From positions 2,855,980 through 2,919,979 of the forward strand of contig JACDOX010000023.1 of assembly GCA_014549065.1 (NCBI GenBank): a stretch of DNA of 64,000 nucleotides, given 5' to 3'. Under the pieces are notes generated by a model. The model was not told where the DNA came from and made no database searches. It saw nothing but the letters and a program-made list of their open reading frames with translations. This document shows, one piece after another, positions 1 to 11,004 of this stretch (its first letter is position 1; the number at the start of each line of letters is the position of its first letter). Origin of the DNA: Cardinalis cardinalis (Eukaryota; Chordata; Aves; Passeriformes; Cardinalidae). A program made the translations under genes and the position numbers.

Positions 1-2032
1 CCTCCGTTACTCTACTTTTCCTTGAGATTGACTGCTTTAATTTGGAAGTCAATAAACACCATGCATGCTCACAGCATCCTAACCCAGAGCTATTGGAAAT
101 TGGCACACTTGAACTTCCTCCNACTGGGAAACCGAGGCTTGGCTTTCAAAATTCATATTTTTATGTCCTTGCTATTTCTATTTTATTAAAACAATATATG
201 TGATTCCACCACCCCCCAATTGCTTGTTGAAAGATGCTTTTGTTAAGAGAAACCTAGTATTAAAAATAGGTTGATTCCCTTACGAAGGCAAGTGCAGCTT
301 TGTGATAGGAGATGAAAATGTGTTAATTAAAATGTTGCTTTTACTTTATCTTGAATGTCACATTAACCTTATCTCCAGCTCATGCAGGCTCTAGATGGTT
401 TCATTTGGGCATCTGGCCATCTTTTGTTTTTCATTTTACTATTTCTACTTAAATATTTACAGCTTGAGCCCAAGCCCATGAAACTCCATGGTAACACTCC
501 TGTGGAGTCTCAGAGACTTTCCAGCCTTGGAGCAGAGCCTTGCTCTGAAAGAAAAAAAAAAGGACAAAAAGGAGCTTGTGAGTCTGTATGATTTTTATCT
601 TTCAGAGATCTACATACAACGCTATAAAAAAAGTCGCTTAGCTGCCAGTTTGATAAATGCATGTCACTGAGGTTACGTGGCATTTTACCCCCTCAGTTGT
701 CTTTAACAGCAATAAAGTGCCTGCGGGCCACAAAATGCCCTCTGACACCTGTGTAAGCTCTGCAGTCTAATGAACTGAAATCTAGTAAACAGTTCCTTCT
801 AAATCATTGCAAAAAAATATAACCCATCTCACTGATTCTGCAGGGCTGAAAGGAATTGGGAGCCATAAGGACATCTTGGTTACTACAACCTGCAAGTAAA
901 GATCAAGAAGCACGAAAATGATGTTTTCTCAATTCAATCACAATAGATTCAGTGTAATGCTTTTTTAAAGGAAAATAGGTATCCAACTTAGCTGTTTAGC
1001 TAGAAAACATGAGTACAATTCTTGCCTTTTAATCCTAGGGAGGCTGGAAATATTCAACAAGAAAAAGGGAAAACCTAGCATTTCTGTTACCATTATAAGA
1101 GATTGACAACAGTGTGAGCATACAAACATGTTTTGAACTCAAAGGTGCATTTTATTTAGCTAGTTTTACTTCTCTGACTGTTGTGTGATGATGCAACACA
1201 NGATATTGCTGATAAAAGACCAAAATCTATTTCCTCTCCTTACTCAGTAATCATGTCAAAAATAAAAAAATTAATTTTCCAGGAAGAAACATCCTGCTCT
1301 GTGTCTCCACTTGTAAATCAAACAAGAAACCAACATATATATTAAATTCTAAAATGTGTCAAATTAACCACATCTGTGCTAACCTGTGTCCATCTCTAGT
1401 GGAAATAGGGTGATTTCATTAATAGGCTCAGTAGTAGCAAGATTTTTTTCATGGTCTTCACCTTCAGGTACCTCAAATTAGTCACAAGGACCATGATAGA
1501 TTGTAGGACATTCTGAGAAGCTTCAGGCCACCAAAGCTATGCTGGAGGTCACTCGGGGAAGAACAGCAGGAGAAATATGGAAATATTTGTCCATGTCCAA
1601 TTTAAATCAGATACAGTCTTTGGAACAGAGACTGTCTTTCTATCTGGTATTTTACAAGTTCTGTGTTGATGCACTTACAGCTGGAGTTCTTTGATTAGTA
1701 CCAGCATGCAAGTAATCAGTATAAAAATAATAAAAATACTGGAAATACCGTATGCAAGTGATGTTTAATCAGGTGCGATGACAGCAGACGGAAGGAATTT
1801 CATACAGTTACTCAGGAGATGCAAGAATACATCCTGGTAAAAGAAATGTTTGATTGGAGGTAATTTTGCTTGAAAATCCTCAAGGTAGGTGAATTAATTG
1901 ATTTGTGTTTTGTTGGCTATTTTTAAGAATAGCTGTGCTGGAGAAATCTGAATGAACACAAATAGAGACAGGAGAATCTGGGATGGTTCTGCTCAAACCA
2001 TCCAACAATAAGACAAGGAGGGATCAGAAGAA
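1..2032. other. Non-coding stretch beside the candidate gene end
   Basis: AT-rich sequence with no convincing exon or repeat. If the minus-strand gene ending at 2033 is real, the upper part of this stretch is its 3' untranslated region. Minus-strand AATAAA signals appear as TTTATT on the plus strand, for example near 1150 and 180, but nothing singles one out. A minus-strand donor-like site near 1465 (GAG followed by GTACCTG) could be chance. Confidence 0.4.
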
Positions 2033-2144
2033 TCAGTAAATTACTTTTCTTCTCTTGTGCCTGGCCCCTCTGTTTGTGGCTGCTACCTTCTGGGATACTC
2101 TCTGGATAACAGTAATTGGAGCCAGGGGATTGTTTGGTTCAATG
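2033..2144 (-). CDS. Candidate terminal coding exon of unknown gene (exon C)
   Basis: Read on the minus strand, a strong acceptor (pyrimidine-rich, ending in TTTTCAG) lies just above 2144. From there one frame runs open for 36 codons to a TGA at 2033-2035. The first base completes a split codon (phase 2). The predicted tail begins IEPNNPLAPITVIQRV and ends in a basic stretch, RHKRRK, followed by VIY. Such a tail could be a nuclear, nucleolar or cytoplasmic signal, but this is inference. The phase fits a join to the 34-nt candidate exon at 2490-2523. I do not recognise the protein. An open frame of this length is common by chance, so the support comes only from the acceptor and the matching phase. 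Confidence 0.22.
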
Positions 2145-2489
2145 CTGAAAACAGGTTTTAGCAGCTATAAATACCGATCAGTAGCTGACCCGTTAAAAAT
2201 CTGAGAGGCATGTTAAGTTCTTTTGTTTCTGTAAAAGAAATGTTTTCTTAAAAGAACTCCTTTTTATATACTTTTGGTGAGTTTTTATACATTTCTCTGT
2301 TTTGGTGAATGTAATTAGGTTTAATGAATTAAGTGTTTCCAGCATAGCAAGCTAATTTGTGAGATATTTGCCCCATTTGAGTCTGGAAACTATATTCATA
2401 TTCCAGGAGAAACCTGACATGAAAAAATGGCTTAGCATACAGCACCAAGCTACAGACACTGTGTCCAAGGTGCTCTACTGTGCACATAC

Positions 2490-2523
2490 CTCCTCTCGGG
2501 GGAGATGAAAAAAGAAATAGCAC
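2490..2523 (-). CDS. Candidate 34-nt micro-exon (exon B)
   Basis: On the minus strand this segment lies between an acceptor (ATCCCTTAG) and a strong donor (GAG followed by GTATGTG). It accepts the phase-1 end of the exon at 3345-3602, reads GAISFFISPER plus two bases, and leaves phase 2 for the exon starting at 2144. Without it, joining 3345 straight to 2144 gives a different frame that soon meets a TAG. The call rests on splice signals and phase only, and a 34-nt segment carries little coding information. Confidence 0.15.
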
Positions 2524-3344
2524 CTAAGGGATATGAAGTCACATTATTTAATGAATATTGGAAGGCCCTCAAAGGCTACAGTAATTGCCATGCTAGCAGG
2601 ACCAATTCAATTAGTATGGGACAGGGTCAAAAACTGCTCTCAGCAGAGACAAAGGGTGCCACAGACATTAAGAAGACATCTGTGGTTTTTAGTTATGAAG
2701 GCAAGACTTGGCCCCATTGAAAAGNATTAAATAATAAGCAGAAAGGGCCAAACCCAATTTTAGAGTGTTCTCCAAAGCAATGGCTAGGGATGAATAAACA
2801 CATCCTACTGCTGAAAGCCTGGGNAGGGTAATGTATTGGGATACACAGCGGCTTCAGGCAGCGCTCTCCAGGCAGCTGCGTTGTGATCACACGGACATGC
2901 TCCATCTGCAGGCAGGCAGATGAAATCAGTGANTCCAGCTGTTGCTCATGGTAGCTCAGCACATTCCCTGCTGACCTGGCTGAAACACTGTTTTTATGAA
3001 ACACAACTGATTAAAGAAACAAATGATGTAAAATGAAATGTCATCATGGATACAGGGTTTAGGGCTATATAAACAACTGGGGACTGAAATCATTAGAGAC
3101 TCTGCTCTGGAATGGTTCAATATTTTTAGAGGATTAAAATGCCTTTTCTACCCTTTGGTCTCTTGTACTTATTTGTATGTCAACATAAGTATTTGTCAGT
3201 GCTTTTCATGTTTCCTAAGTCAGGAAATCTGTAAATTCATCATATAAAGAGACTGAGTCTTAATTCCTGGGCCTGCTAGTCCTGGATCAAAGGTTTTGAT
3301 GTATTATTCCTAAGTTCTTTTATTTGGAAAAATGTAGCCAATAC

Positions 3345-3602
3345 CTCTAGCAGACAGCATGGACCAGATCCAGAATCCACTGAAGTTATTTAAAATACTC
3401 TGATCAAGTTCCACGAGTTTTGCTTCAGGTCCTGTGGCTCCAATCCAGCGCAGCACTTGAGACTGCATGGAGTTGCTAGGAGTTAACATCCAAGTGTCAA
3501 TACTGTACCAGATTGACACATTCATATCAGTTGGTACAAGCAGACTGGCTCTGCACAGCTGCTCAGATGGCAGCCATTGGATGATATACTCATTTGCAAA
3601 GT
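3345..3602 (-). CDS. Candidate internal coding exon of unknown protein (exon A)
   Basis: This 258-nt stretch is open throughout on the minus strand and is flanked by good splice signals. A perfect branch-point heptamer TACTAAC lies at 3629-3635, its adenine 28 nt from the exon, followed by an acceptor ending TATTTCAG. The donor reads AGAG followed by GTATTG. Both boundaries are phase 1, so the exon is symmetric. The 85 full codons start FANEYIIQWLPSEQLCRASL and end near FSGFWIWSMLSAR. The peptide has six tryptophans, one cysteine and two N-glycosylation sequons (NVS and NFS). Symmetric 1-1 exons and sequons would fit an extracellular module, but helical-repeat proteins are equally possible, and no family motif is recognised. 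An open frame this long does occur by chance in 64 kb; the branch point and both splice sites make it better than average. Confidence 0.42.
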
Positions 3603-6600
3603 CTGAAATAGGATTTTTTATGTGTTGGGTTAGTAAGTAACCCTCTACCTAATAAATTCCAGCAAGCCTCTCCTACAATAAGCCATGTGATGTCCTCGCA
3701 ACAACACAAGATGTGCTTGTAAGGAATGCTTCCTGTTGAGGGATGGGGCACAAGGAAAAGCCAGGAAAATAAACAGAAAGTAATATAGGAAGGCAGAAAA
3801 AGTGTTTGCAGTTAAGCTGTTAAATAGGATGAAACTTAAAGTTTTTATGGATGTCTTTGTGGGGAGTAGCAAGATGATGTTTTGTCAATTAGCAATCCTG
3901 ACTTTGTTCCCCCTTGTTTTCCCCATTATGCTTAGATCTTGGACGGGAATAAACTTTAAGGACAAGGACCTCCTTGGTAGTTACAGTAAAAAGAGCAATG
4001 GATGCCTCATTCCCTGTGACTATCCATTGCTACCTTCTGTAGGATGTAAGAAGAGGGGTTACAAACTCCTGTTGAACATAGCTGATCATCAAATAGTAAT
4101 CAGAGGTGATTAAAGTCTACTGGCTAAATGGCTCACAGTCATTACTAAACCCAGTACTTCATTATGTTTTCCTGTAAGAGGTTGCAATTGTGCACACTTC
4201 TCAGGAAGTCCCTCTGCAGTGTAATGCCTGGATTGGGCCCTAGGGATGAACTCAAAACTGCAGGACTGTGATTCTTTTGCAAATGCAGGAGAGAATTTTC
4301 GAAACACAAATTACTGGGAAACATTAGGCATCTGTTCCTCTTTAAATATACCTGTTCCCCAGCCAGATACTTTTAACACAGAGAGCTTGGTGAGCCTGCA
4401 ACCACAGCGGATGCTCTGCTGATATGGGCAGGTGCTGATCTCCAGGCACAGTTACAGCTGTGAGTCTTAGCGTGGAGAGGTACCACCGGGCATGTGCTAG
4501 ATGCTGGTAAAAAGAACTCTTCTGTTCCATACAAGATTGTAAAATATTTTGAGAATTTTGAACTGAGGTGTTCTAGAAATGCAAACCAATACCAATTGGA
4601 AGCAAAGAATATATTGATATTCCTGCGGTTTTCCTAGTTCTGAGTGTAGCGGAGTAAGGGACCAATCTCAATCTTTGGGAAACTTCATTGGTTTTAATGA
4701 GGTTACTCAAGAGGTGCGTTTGATCTTCTGCTGACAATTTTTAGCCTTGAGAAAGCTATTTATGCTTTGAGACAGAGGGCTGAAAAAGTAATAGCAACAT
4801 TTAATAGCATAATTACTTCACATTATTTTGCATTCTCTGACTTTGCTCAAATGAAACACGTCGCATGCTGAAATAATCTTGTAGGGAGGATTATTCAAAC
4901 AAGATAAACTCCCCACTGAATGCAATGTCAGTTCTTTTTATGCATGCTGAGTAACCTACTGTGCTTTGGCAGCTTTAAGACTGAGCNGTATCATGCTCAT
5001 ATTGGAAGCATGCAAATGTCTGAGCTAGCAGTTTGAAATGTGGCCGAGCAGTTATTACTTCAGGAATGTTAATTATTACTTTTATGTGGATAAACTCTCT
5101 GGTGCTACATCCATTTAAAATTCAACCACAGACACTATGCACAAGTTTGATTCAGTCTCAGTGTTACAATTTTTCTTTGTTTATACCATTGGTAATGGTA
5201 CCATGCTGGTGTCAACAGACTGAGGGCTTATGAAGTGAATGTTGAAATAAATATTATTGTTAAGGAAAAGATGAATCACTTGCAGTCAAGCAAAACTGAA
5301 GGTTTGTCTAGCTGCAGAAAACCTTGACTTGAGGCACTTGAGTACATAAAAATGACATAAAAATGTTAAGTAAAAATGAATTAANACTAATGCAAATGTG
5401 CAAGCACAATATTGTTAAAGAAAGGAAAACCAAGAGAGAGACAGAGGACAAAGCCTAAGATACAAAAGAATATGTGCCAATCCAGCAGCTTTTCTTGAAG
5501 AAGAGCTGTAATTTCAGGGCCCCANGCTTTATCTGGACAGGTGGTTAGCACCTGCAACTTGTGTGGAGTCCCAGAGATTTCCACAGCAGAAAGAAGTAGG
5601 GCTAATCAATCACTGTGCCTCAANTTTTCAAAAAAAGTGTTTTATCTGGTTGCTTTAATGATGTAAGAGAGATAACTGGGGGGAAAAAAAAAGGTGATTC
5701 CAAAAAATTTGGACTCAAACCTGTTATCTTATTTTTGTACATTGTGTACAGTGTTTGGATGTGCTTTCAGCATAAGATCTTACTGCTTGTAGTTTCACCA
5801 GCTCTGGTAGTTTTGGAAGGCATTAGTGATGATCCTACTGCAAGTAAGCAAAGGGAGAAAAAGAGATAAAGGAGCAAAGGAGAAAGTGTCAGTTTGTCAC
5901 ACATTGGTGGGAGTCCATGGAAGAGTTTCTTCACACTATTTTATCGCATATATGCTCCACAGGAATTGCTTCTGAGTTTGAACTGCCAGTTAGGTGGAAA
6001 CAAAAGCAGGACACAGAAGCACAGACCACTGCTAGTGCAGTTGCGTTAGGAAGGACTGCTCTGAACCCAAACAAGTTTGATTCCAGAAGGAGCTGAGAAC
6101 GTCACACACAGAACATTTTTATGTCTATTTCCGTGAGACCTTAACTAAAAGTGATACTAATATTCAAAAATAATTGCCAATTAACTGATTAACCTCTAAA
6201 GCTTATGGTAATCCATAACAGAAAGTCANGTCCAAGCTTTTTAAGAAGCCTTTCAGCAGCAAACTCCTTTCATGAACAAGGAAGCTGTGGTGTCTGACAC
6301 ACGGCAAAAACGCCCACGGTGAAATGATAATTCTTTGATGCCGTTTGAGGCACAAGATTGCTTGCAAGATGCAGTAACACTACACCCCTGCGACCAATTT
6401 CACTCCTAATTTAATTTGCACTTTCTGTGCTAGACCCCAGTGAAGGGAAGCATCTCTTCGCAGGAAAGCCCTTATACATGTTTGAAGTTCTGGGAAAATT
6501 TAAAACACATGTCATTGTTGTCCAAAATAGATCTGATTTAATAGCCTGAGCTCCGGCCTCTTTTTCCACACGGGCCGTGTTCAGAGTGCTTAAAGCAACT

Positions 6601-8284
6601 CTGCTATACCTATGAGTATTTTCACAAATGCCGATTGAGAGATCATGACCTTGTTGGAGCTCAGAAAACAGAGAGCACAGGTAGGTCATTAAAAATACAT
6701 GTAGAGTACGACCTTGCTTAATGTGAGACAATCAGGCCTTAAGCACGAATTTGTGATAGCCATGTACTGAGGAATGATAGTAGAGTTTGTCTGGGTATAT
6801 ATATGCATCTGTAGCTATAAATACATCAGTACGTGCATCCTATGTGAAATATGATAATAAATTAACTATTTATTTCAAAGTGATAAGCAGATATTGAGGC
6901 ATTGCTAAATTTATCATAGAATTAAAGTAAAATGGCAGCCTTTTAACTTTTATCCTTAAAAAATGAGCCAACCCCTGATGGGCTCTGAGCTCCTAATNCA
7001 TTACTTTTTCTCAGAAATGCTGAAATACTCTGCTGAATCCTTTGTGGTTTGGCTTGTCCTTGTTTGGACTTCAATACTTTCCTAGGTTTCTTTATTATCC
7101 TCAGAATGTCAGCTCCAATTTTGGCTTATTGAATTAAGGATCCAGCATGAATTTTAAATTTCTCTTAAGGATGTCTGAGTCCCAGTGTTTAACTGGTTCC
7201 ATACTTAAGTAAAGTGCTGATGTTGTTGCCAAATACATTAAGGTTATGTGTGATACACCCATGAATGAACTGTCACTATGCTCTCTAGTTATTTCTGCTT
7301 ATTTGTAATAAACAGTCTTAGACAGAAGTAGCTATATGAAGGACATATATGCACTAGGGGAGAGTTTTATCCCCTCTCTTGTAACAGCCTGTTTTTATAG
7401 CAACCTGTTATAGCTGTTTGCAAATTAATTTAGCAAAACAAATATTTTGTTTGCCTTTTTGTATTATTTTGATAAAATACGAATTCCAGAAGGAGAAGAG
7501 CATTGTTTCAGCAGAGTTAAAAAGAGCAGTGGGGGATTCTCAGGCAGGCGGATGCACATTCTCAGGAATGCTCTTTCAGAGAGCAGCAAGCTGTGAATGT
7601 GCAGCTGCAGTCTTCAGCATCCTGAATAATCTGCATTCAGAGACTGCAAAGTCATCAATATTTATGGGCTGGTGGGATCATCCCTGNCATGCAGCTACAT
7701 CTGCCAGCTCCCTGTTTGCTCCATATCCTTCTCTCTGCAAGTTTCAGGCTCTTATTTCCTGAGAAATAGTAGGTTTGCCCTTTGAAGCAGAGCTCCTCCA
7801 GTGAAACAGAGAAGATCCTTCCTGAATCATACTGGGCCAGCACGTTAACTNTGCGTGTTGAGAAATCCCCATTGCAGCAGATGTGTGAGAAACAGGAGCT
7901 GATCACAGTTTCCCAGACTCAGCCCTGCCTTGGTGGATCCAGCATTCTTGCTCTGACTTATTCGTTCACAGTTGCTTTACAGCAAAGGACTCCCATACCC
8001 TTTTTCAGCAGAAACTGGTATTTTGTCTTCAGACAGAGCTTGCAAGGCACAAATGTCCATACAGATGTATTTTCTCTGAGAAGTTAAGTCTGTGCATTTA
8101 CAGCAGAACTTGACTCACCTCCACTGGGCCAATACAGCTCATCTCACGTTGAGCCAACTAAATAACTCTTAATTTTCCATATAAAGAAAAGATTTAAAAG
8201 CCATTTTAAGTTTACAAAATCAGCACAGATTTAACAGGGAGCATTATTCCTTATCTGTTCATCTCAGGGGGTTTAAAGAGCCCT

Positions 8285-8286
<2 letters not shown>
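3603..8286. other. Non-coding stretch, possibly intronic
   Basis: Apart from the weak exon at 6610-6659, no gene or repeat family is recognised. If the minus-strand gene is real, this is its intron and upstream sequence. A strong minus-strand donor-like site at 8119/8118 (GAG followed by GTGAGT) borders a 39-nt open segment (8119-8157), but it is only open in phase 0 and does not fit the other candidate exons. Confidence 0.35.
6610..6659 (-). CDS. Weak candidate upstream exon (exon D)
   Basis: On the minus strand a pyrimidine-rich acceptor (CTCTCTGTTTTCTGAG) precedes 50 nt, followed by a donor, ATAG then GTATAG. In the one frame that ends in phase 1 it reads SNKVMISQSAFVKILI and joins in phase to exon A at 3602, giving a Gly/Asp-type codon at the junction (G plus AC, Asp). 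It would be the exon before A, with an intron of about 3 kb. The same segment is open in another frame that does not fit A. Evidence is limited to splice signals and phase. Confidence 0.12.

Positions 8287-8362
<76 letters not shown>
8287..8362. repeat. TAA trinucleotide microsatellite, about 25 units
   Basis: An uninterrupted run of TAA/AAT covers 76 bp. It is the longest pure simple repeat in the window. Pure trinucleotide tracts of this length are usually length-variable between individuals, so this is a likely polymorphic marker. Nearby sequence shows no gene. Confidence 0.97.
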
Positions 8363-8363
<1 letters not shown>

Positions 8364-9825
8364 TTGTAAAATTTTCTGCTAGTTTTATTTTAAATTAAAG
8401 GTTATCAAGAGCAGCAATCCCTTTTTGATGTTTGCAAAATATAAACATATATAGCACTTGTCTTCTTTCTTGCCTTAAATTTGCATATGACTGCAGTATA
8501 AATATAATTTGAACCACAGGCCNTCCAAATAGTCCTGAAACAGTAGTGAAAAGTCTGTGTTACTCCAGTCACCTTAGGTTCTGAACACATTTACTTTACC
8601 CAATTGCTCTTTGCTCACACTGTCCCATGAATATTCAGATGATAGAATTCTATTAGGANAGGTCCCATTAGGACAGGTTCCCATCTATTAGGAGTCCTAA
8701 TCTTGCATATTAATTGTTCCCAAAAAGTGCATTTTATCAACATACAATGCCCTTTCACCTAAAATTGCCAGATGAAAAGTAAAACTTGCACTATTTGTCC
8801 AAACAATTCCCTGGCTGCATATTCTGTACTTCTGTTTTTCTCTTTATGAGAAATGTCACTGTGTCTAATGCACAAGAAGTAATTTCTTAAACAGAAGTTT
8901 CTCCATACAAGTAATTCATGTGGCTTCTAAAAGCCATTGACATTTCATTACTCAGGAACTATTAATGAATTTCAGAAGAGAAAAGAAGCAGGAGAGAAGT
9001 AATATCTCTTCACTCCCACATATTCTTGTGTTGGCTTTGATGTGGTGATTTTGGTTTGGTTTTATTGTCTGCATGGTACTATGAAGTAACTTGGTTTATT
9101 ACTCAGAAGACAGAAATCCTGGAGGAAAGGCAATTTCTTTGTCTACTCTGACAAACCCCCGAATTTGATTTTATATCATCCAGTGAAGGTACCACATAGT
9201 GCAACCTAAAGATCTTTCTCTTCATTTTAAGTATATGANGCTGCTTTACATCTGTGTAGGTCCTGAGTTCATAAGGTAGTCAGGACACTTTGCTTATTAC
9301 ATCAAAACAAGTGAATACTATTTAAAATATTCCCTTTCTTAGGGCACATTTCATTGCCTTGTGCAGGCAGCACATCCAGTGAGCTCCAGTTTTGATAGAG
9401 AATAATGTTTTATGTGAGCTGACATTGTGCTCTGGGATACAGAGCTGACCTGTGGGGCTCCAGAGCCCCTGCTGAGTGGCAGCTGATAGCAGATGCCAGC
9501 TGCCCCTTCTTCTAAAGCCTACCTGGCATCAGAAGCGAGGGACTCATCAGGGTGACACCTTCAAAATCTACATACTCAGCTCCCATTCATAAGGGGCTGG
9601 CAAGACTTTGAAGTCCCAAAAAGTATTTGACTAAAATTCTGGAATATTCTGGATCATGAGTCCTATTCCTGATGTACAGAAATTATTTGAGTGATGTTCA
9701 TCTCACAAACAGTAATTTATGACATATTTTTCCTAAGATCTCCATGAAATTACTGTAAAAGGTGGTTGCCTGGAGAAACTTTGGACCTGTACTTTTCTCA
9801 GGAGGATATTTGCAGTGTTCAGCTT

Positions 9826-9859
9826 TAGTGGTAGGCTAATGTTAGTGGTAGGTTAATGT
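9826..9859. repeat. 17-bp direct tandem duplication
   Basis: Two adjacent 17-bp copies of TAGTGGTAGGCTAATGT differ at one base (C to T in the second). This is a recent slippage or small tandem duplication with no evident function. Confidence 0.85.
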
Positions 9860-10963
9860 CCTGTGTGTGCCAGGGGAGAAAAGTAAAGACAAATTCCAGG
9901 AGCAGGGGAGTAAGGCATACAAAAACCAACACACTCTTACTGGGAAGCAGATACAGAAGTTCATGTGCTCGAGTGTTCACTTCCCCCCTCCCTGGCCATT
10001 ATTATCAAATCTACCCTGAACACAAACTTGTAACTTCTGCTCTTTTTTTGTCTTCCCCCTAGATCCACCATGAGGTCCCCTTGAAACGTGGTGGGTGGGT
10101 ACATATTGGCCTGACCAGCTTCCCTCTGAGATCTAAAGGAAAGGGGGTGCTAGCAGCTCAAATTTTCTGCCCCCACCCCAGCAGCAAATCCCTAAAGACA
10201 GTGTGTCCATCATCACCTTGGCAGGTTTACAATGCCTGCAGGAGGAAAGGGTTTGGAAGCACAGCCCAGTGTGCAGAGTGGGTGCCTTCAGGAAGCAGTG
10301 TGGTACCTTGGGCTCCATCTGGTGAATCTGGATAACATGGGGTCAAATTCTTTTTGACAGAAAAGGGAATAGGATTTTCCAGCCTGGGAATGTGCCCTTG
10401 CCTTATCTTAAACTTCAGTGAATCTGACTCCTGTTCCTGGCAAGTTTTGAATTTACCAAAAATTCATTTAAAATTTAAAAAGGGCAAATAGCATAAGTAT
10501 AACTAAATCACTGGACACTTTGTAAAACTGGAACAGGACTCAATGACTACACAGGGGAGGAATTCCAATTCTAACTAAATCATCCTTTATTAGCGGGATA
10601 TCTGTGGTACAAACAGTGTGGTTTGATGTCAAACCAATTTTCCTCTTCTGCAATCCTCTCAATATGCCAAGCTCTTGCAATCACTGTTTTAAATTTTCTT
10701 TCCCTCTCTTAAGTCGTGACTTAGAAGTGGCATAAGCATTCAGACCGAAATCTGTTTAAACTCTCATTGCAATATCCTCATGTCAGTCATGTTGTCTGCT
10801 GTGCTGACAGATGCCTACAAGGTAGAAGAATGTCCAGTAAAACAGTACCTGAATATGACAGAAGAATTCAAGGCAGCTGCAACATAAAACTCTTCCTTGC
10901 TTTGTTTCCTGTTTTTTGCGGTGTTTTAAAGGTCTTACTCTAATGCAGCCATCTGTTGTTAAA

Positions 10964-11004
10964 ATTCAGTTGCTTTTATTCAGTTGCTTTTTTATTCAGT
11001 TGCT
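10964..11004. repeat. Three imperfect copies of ATTCAGTTGCTTTT
   Basis: Three successive copies of a roughly 14-bp unit (ATTCAGTTGCTTTT) differ mainly in the length of their T run; the last copy is truncated. The pattern fits a minisatellite-like expansion. Confidence 0.85.

Noticed and set aside
4342..4530. Minus-strand segment with acceptor (TTTTTACCAG) and donor (CAG then GTATAT)
   Set aside because: Its open frame ends in phase 2, which does not fit the phase-1 exon at 3602; the frame that would fit contains a stop.
8119..8157. 39-nt segment with a perfect donor (GAG then GTGAGT)
   Set aside because: Open only in phase 0, which does not join correctly to the other candidate exons, and the acceptor is poor.
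8287..8362. Possible CRISPR-like array
   Set aside because: It is a pure trinucleotide repeat with no spacers, and no other direct-repeat array with regular spacers occurs in the window.
9525..9590. Short minus-strand segment ending in a strong donor (GCCAG then GTAGGC)
   Set aside because: Only about 20 open codons and no clear acceptor, so too little to call an exon.
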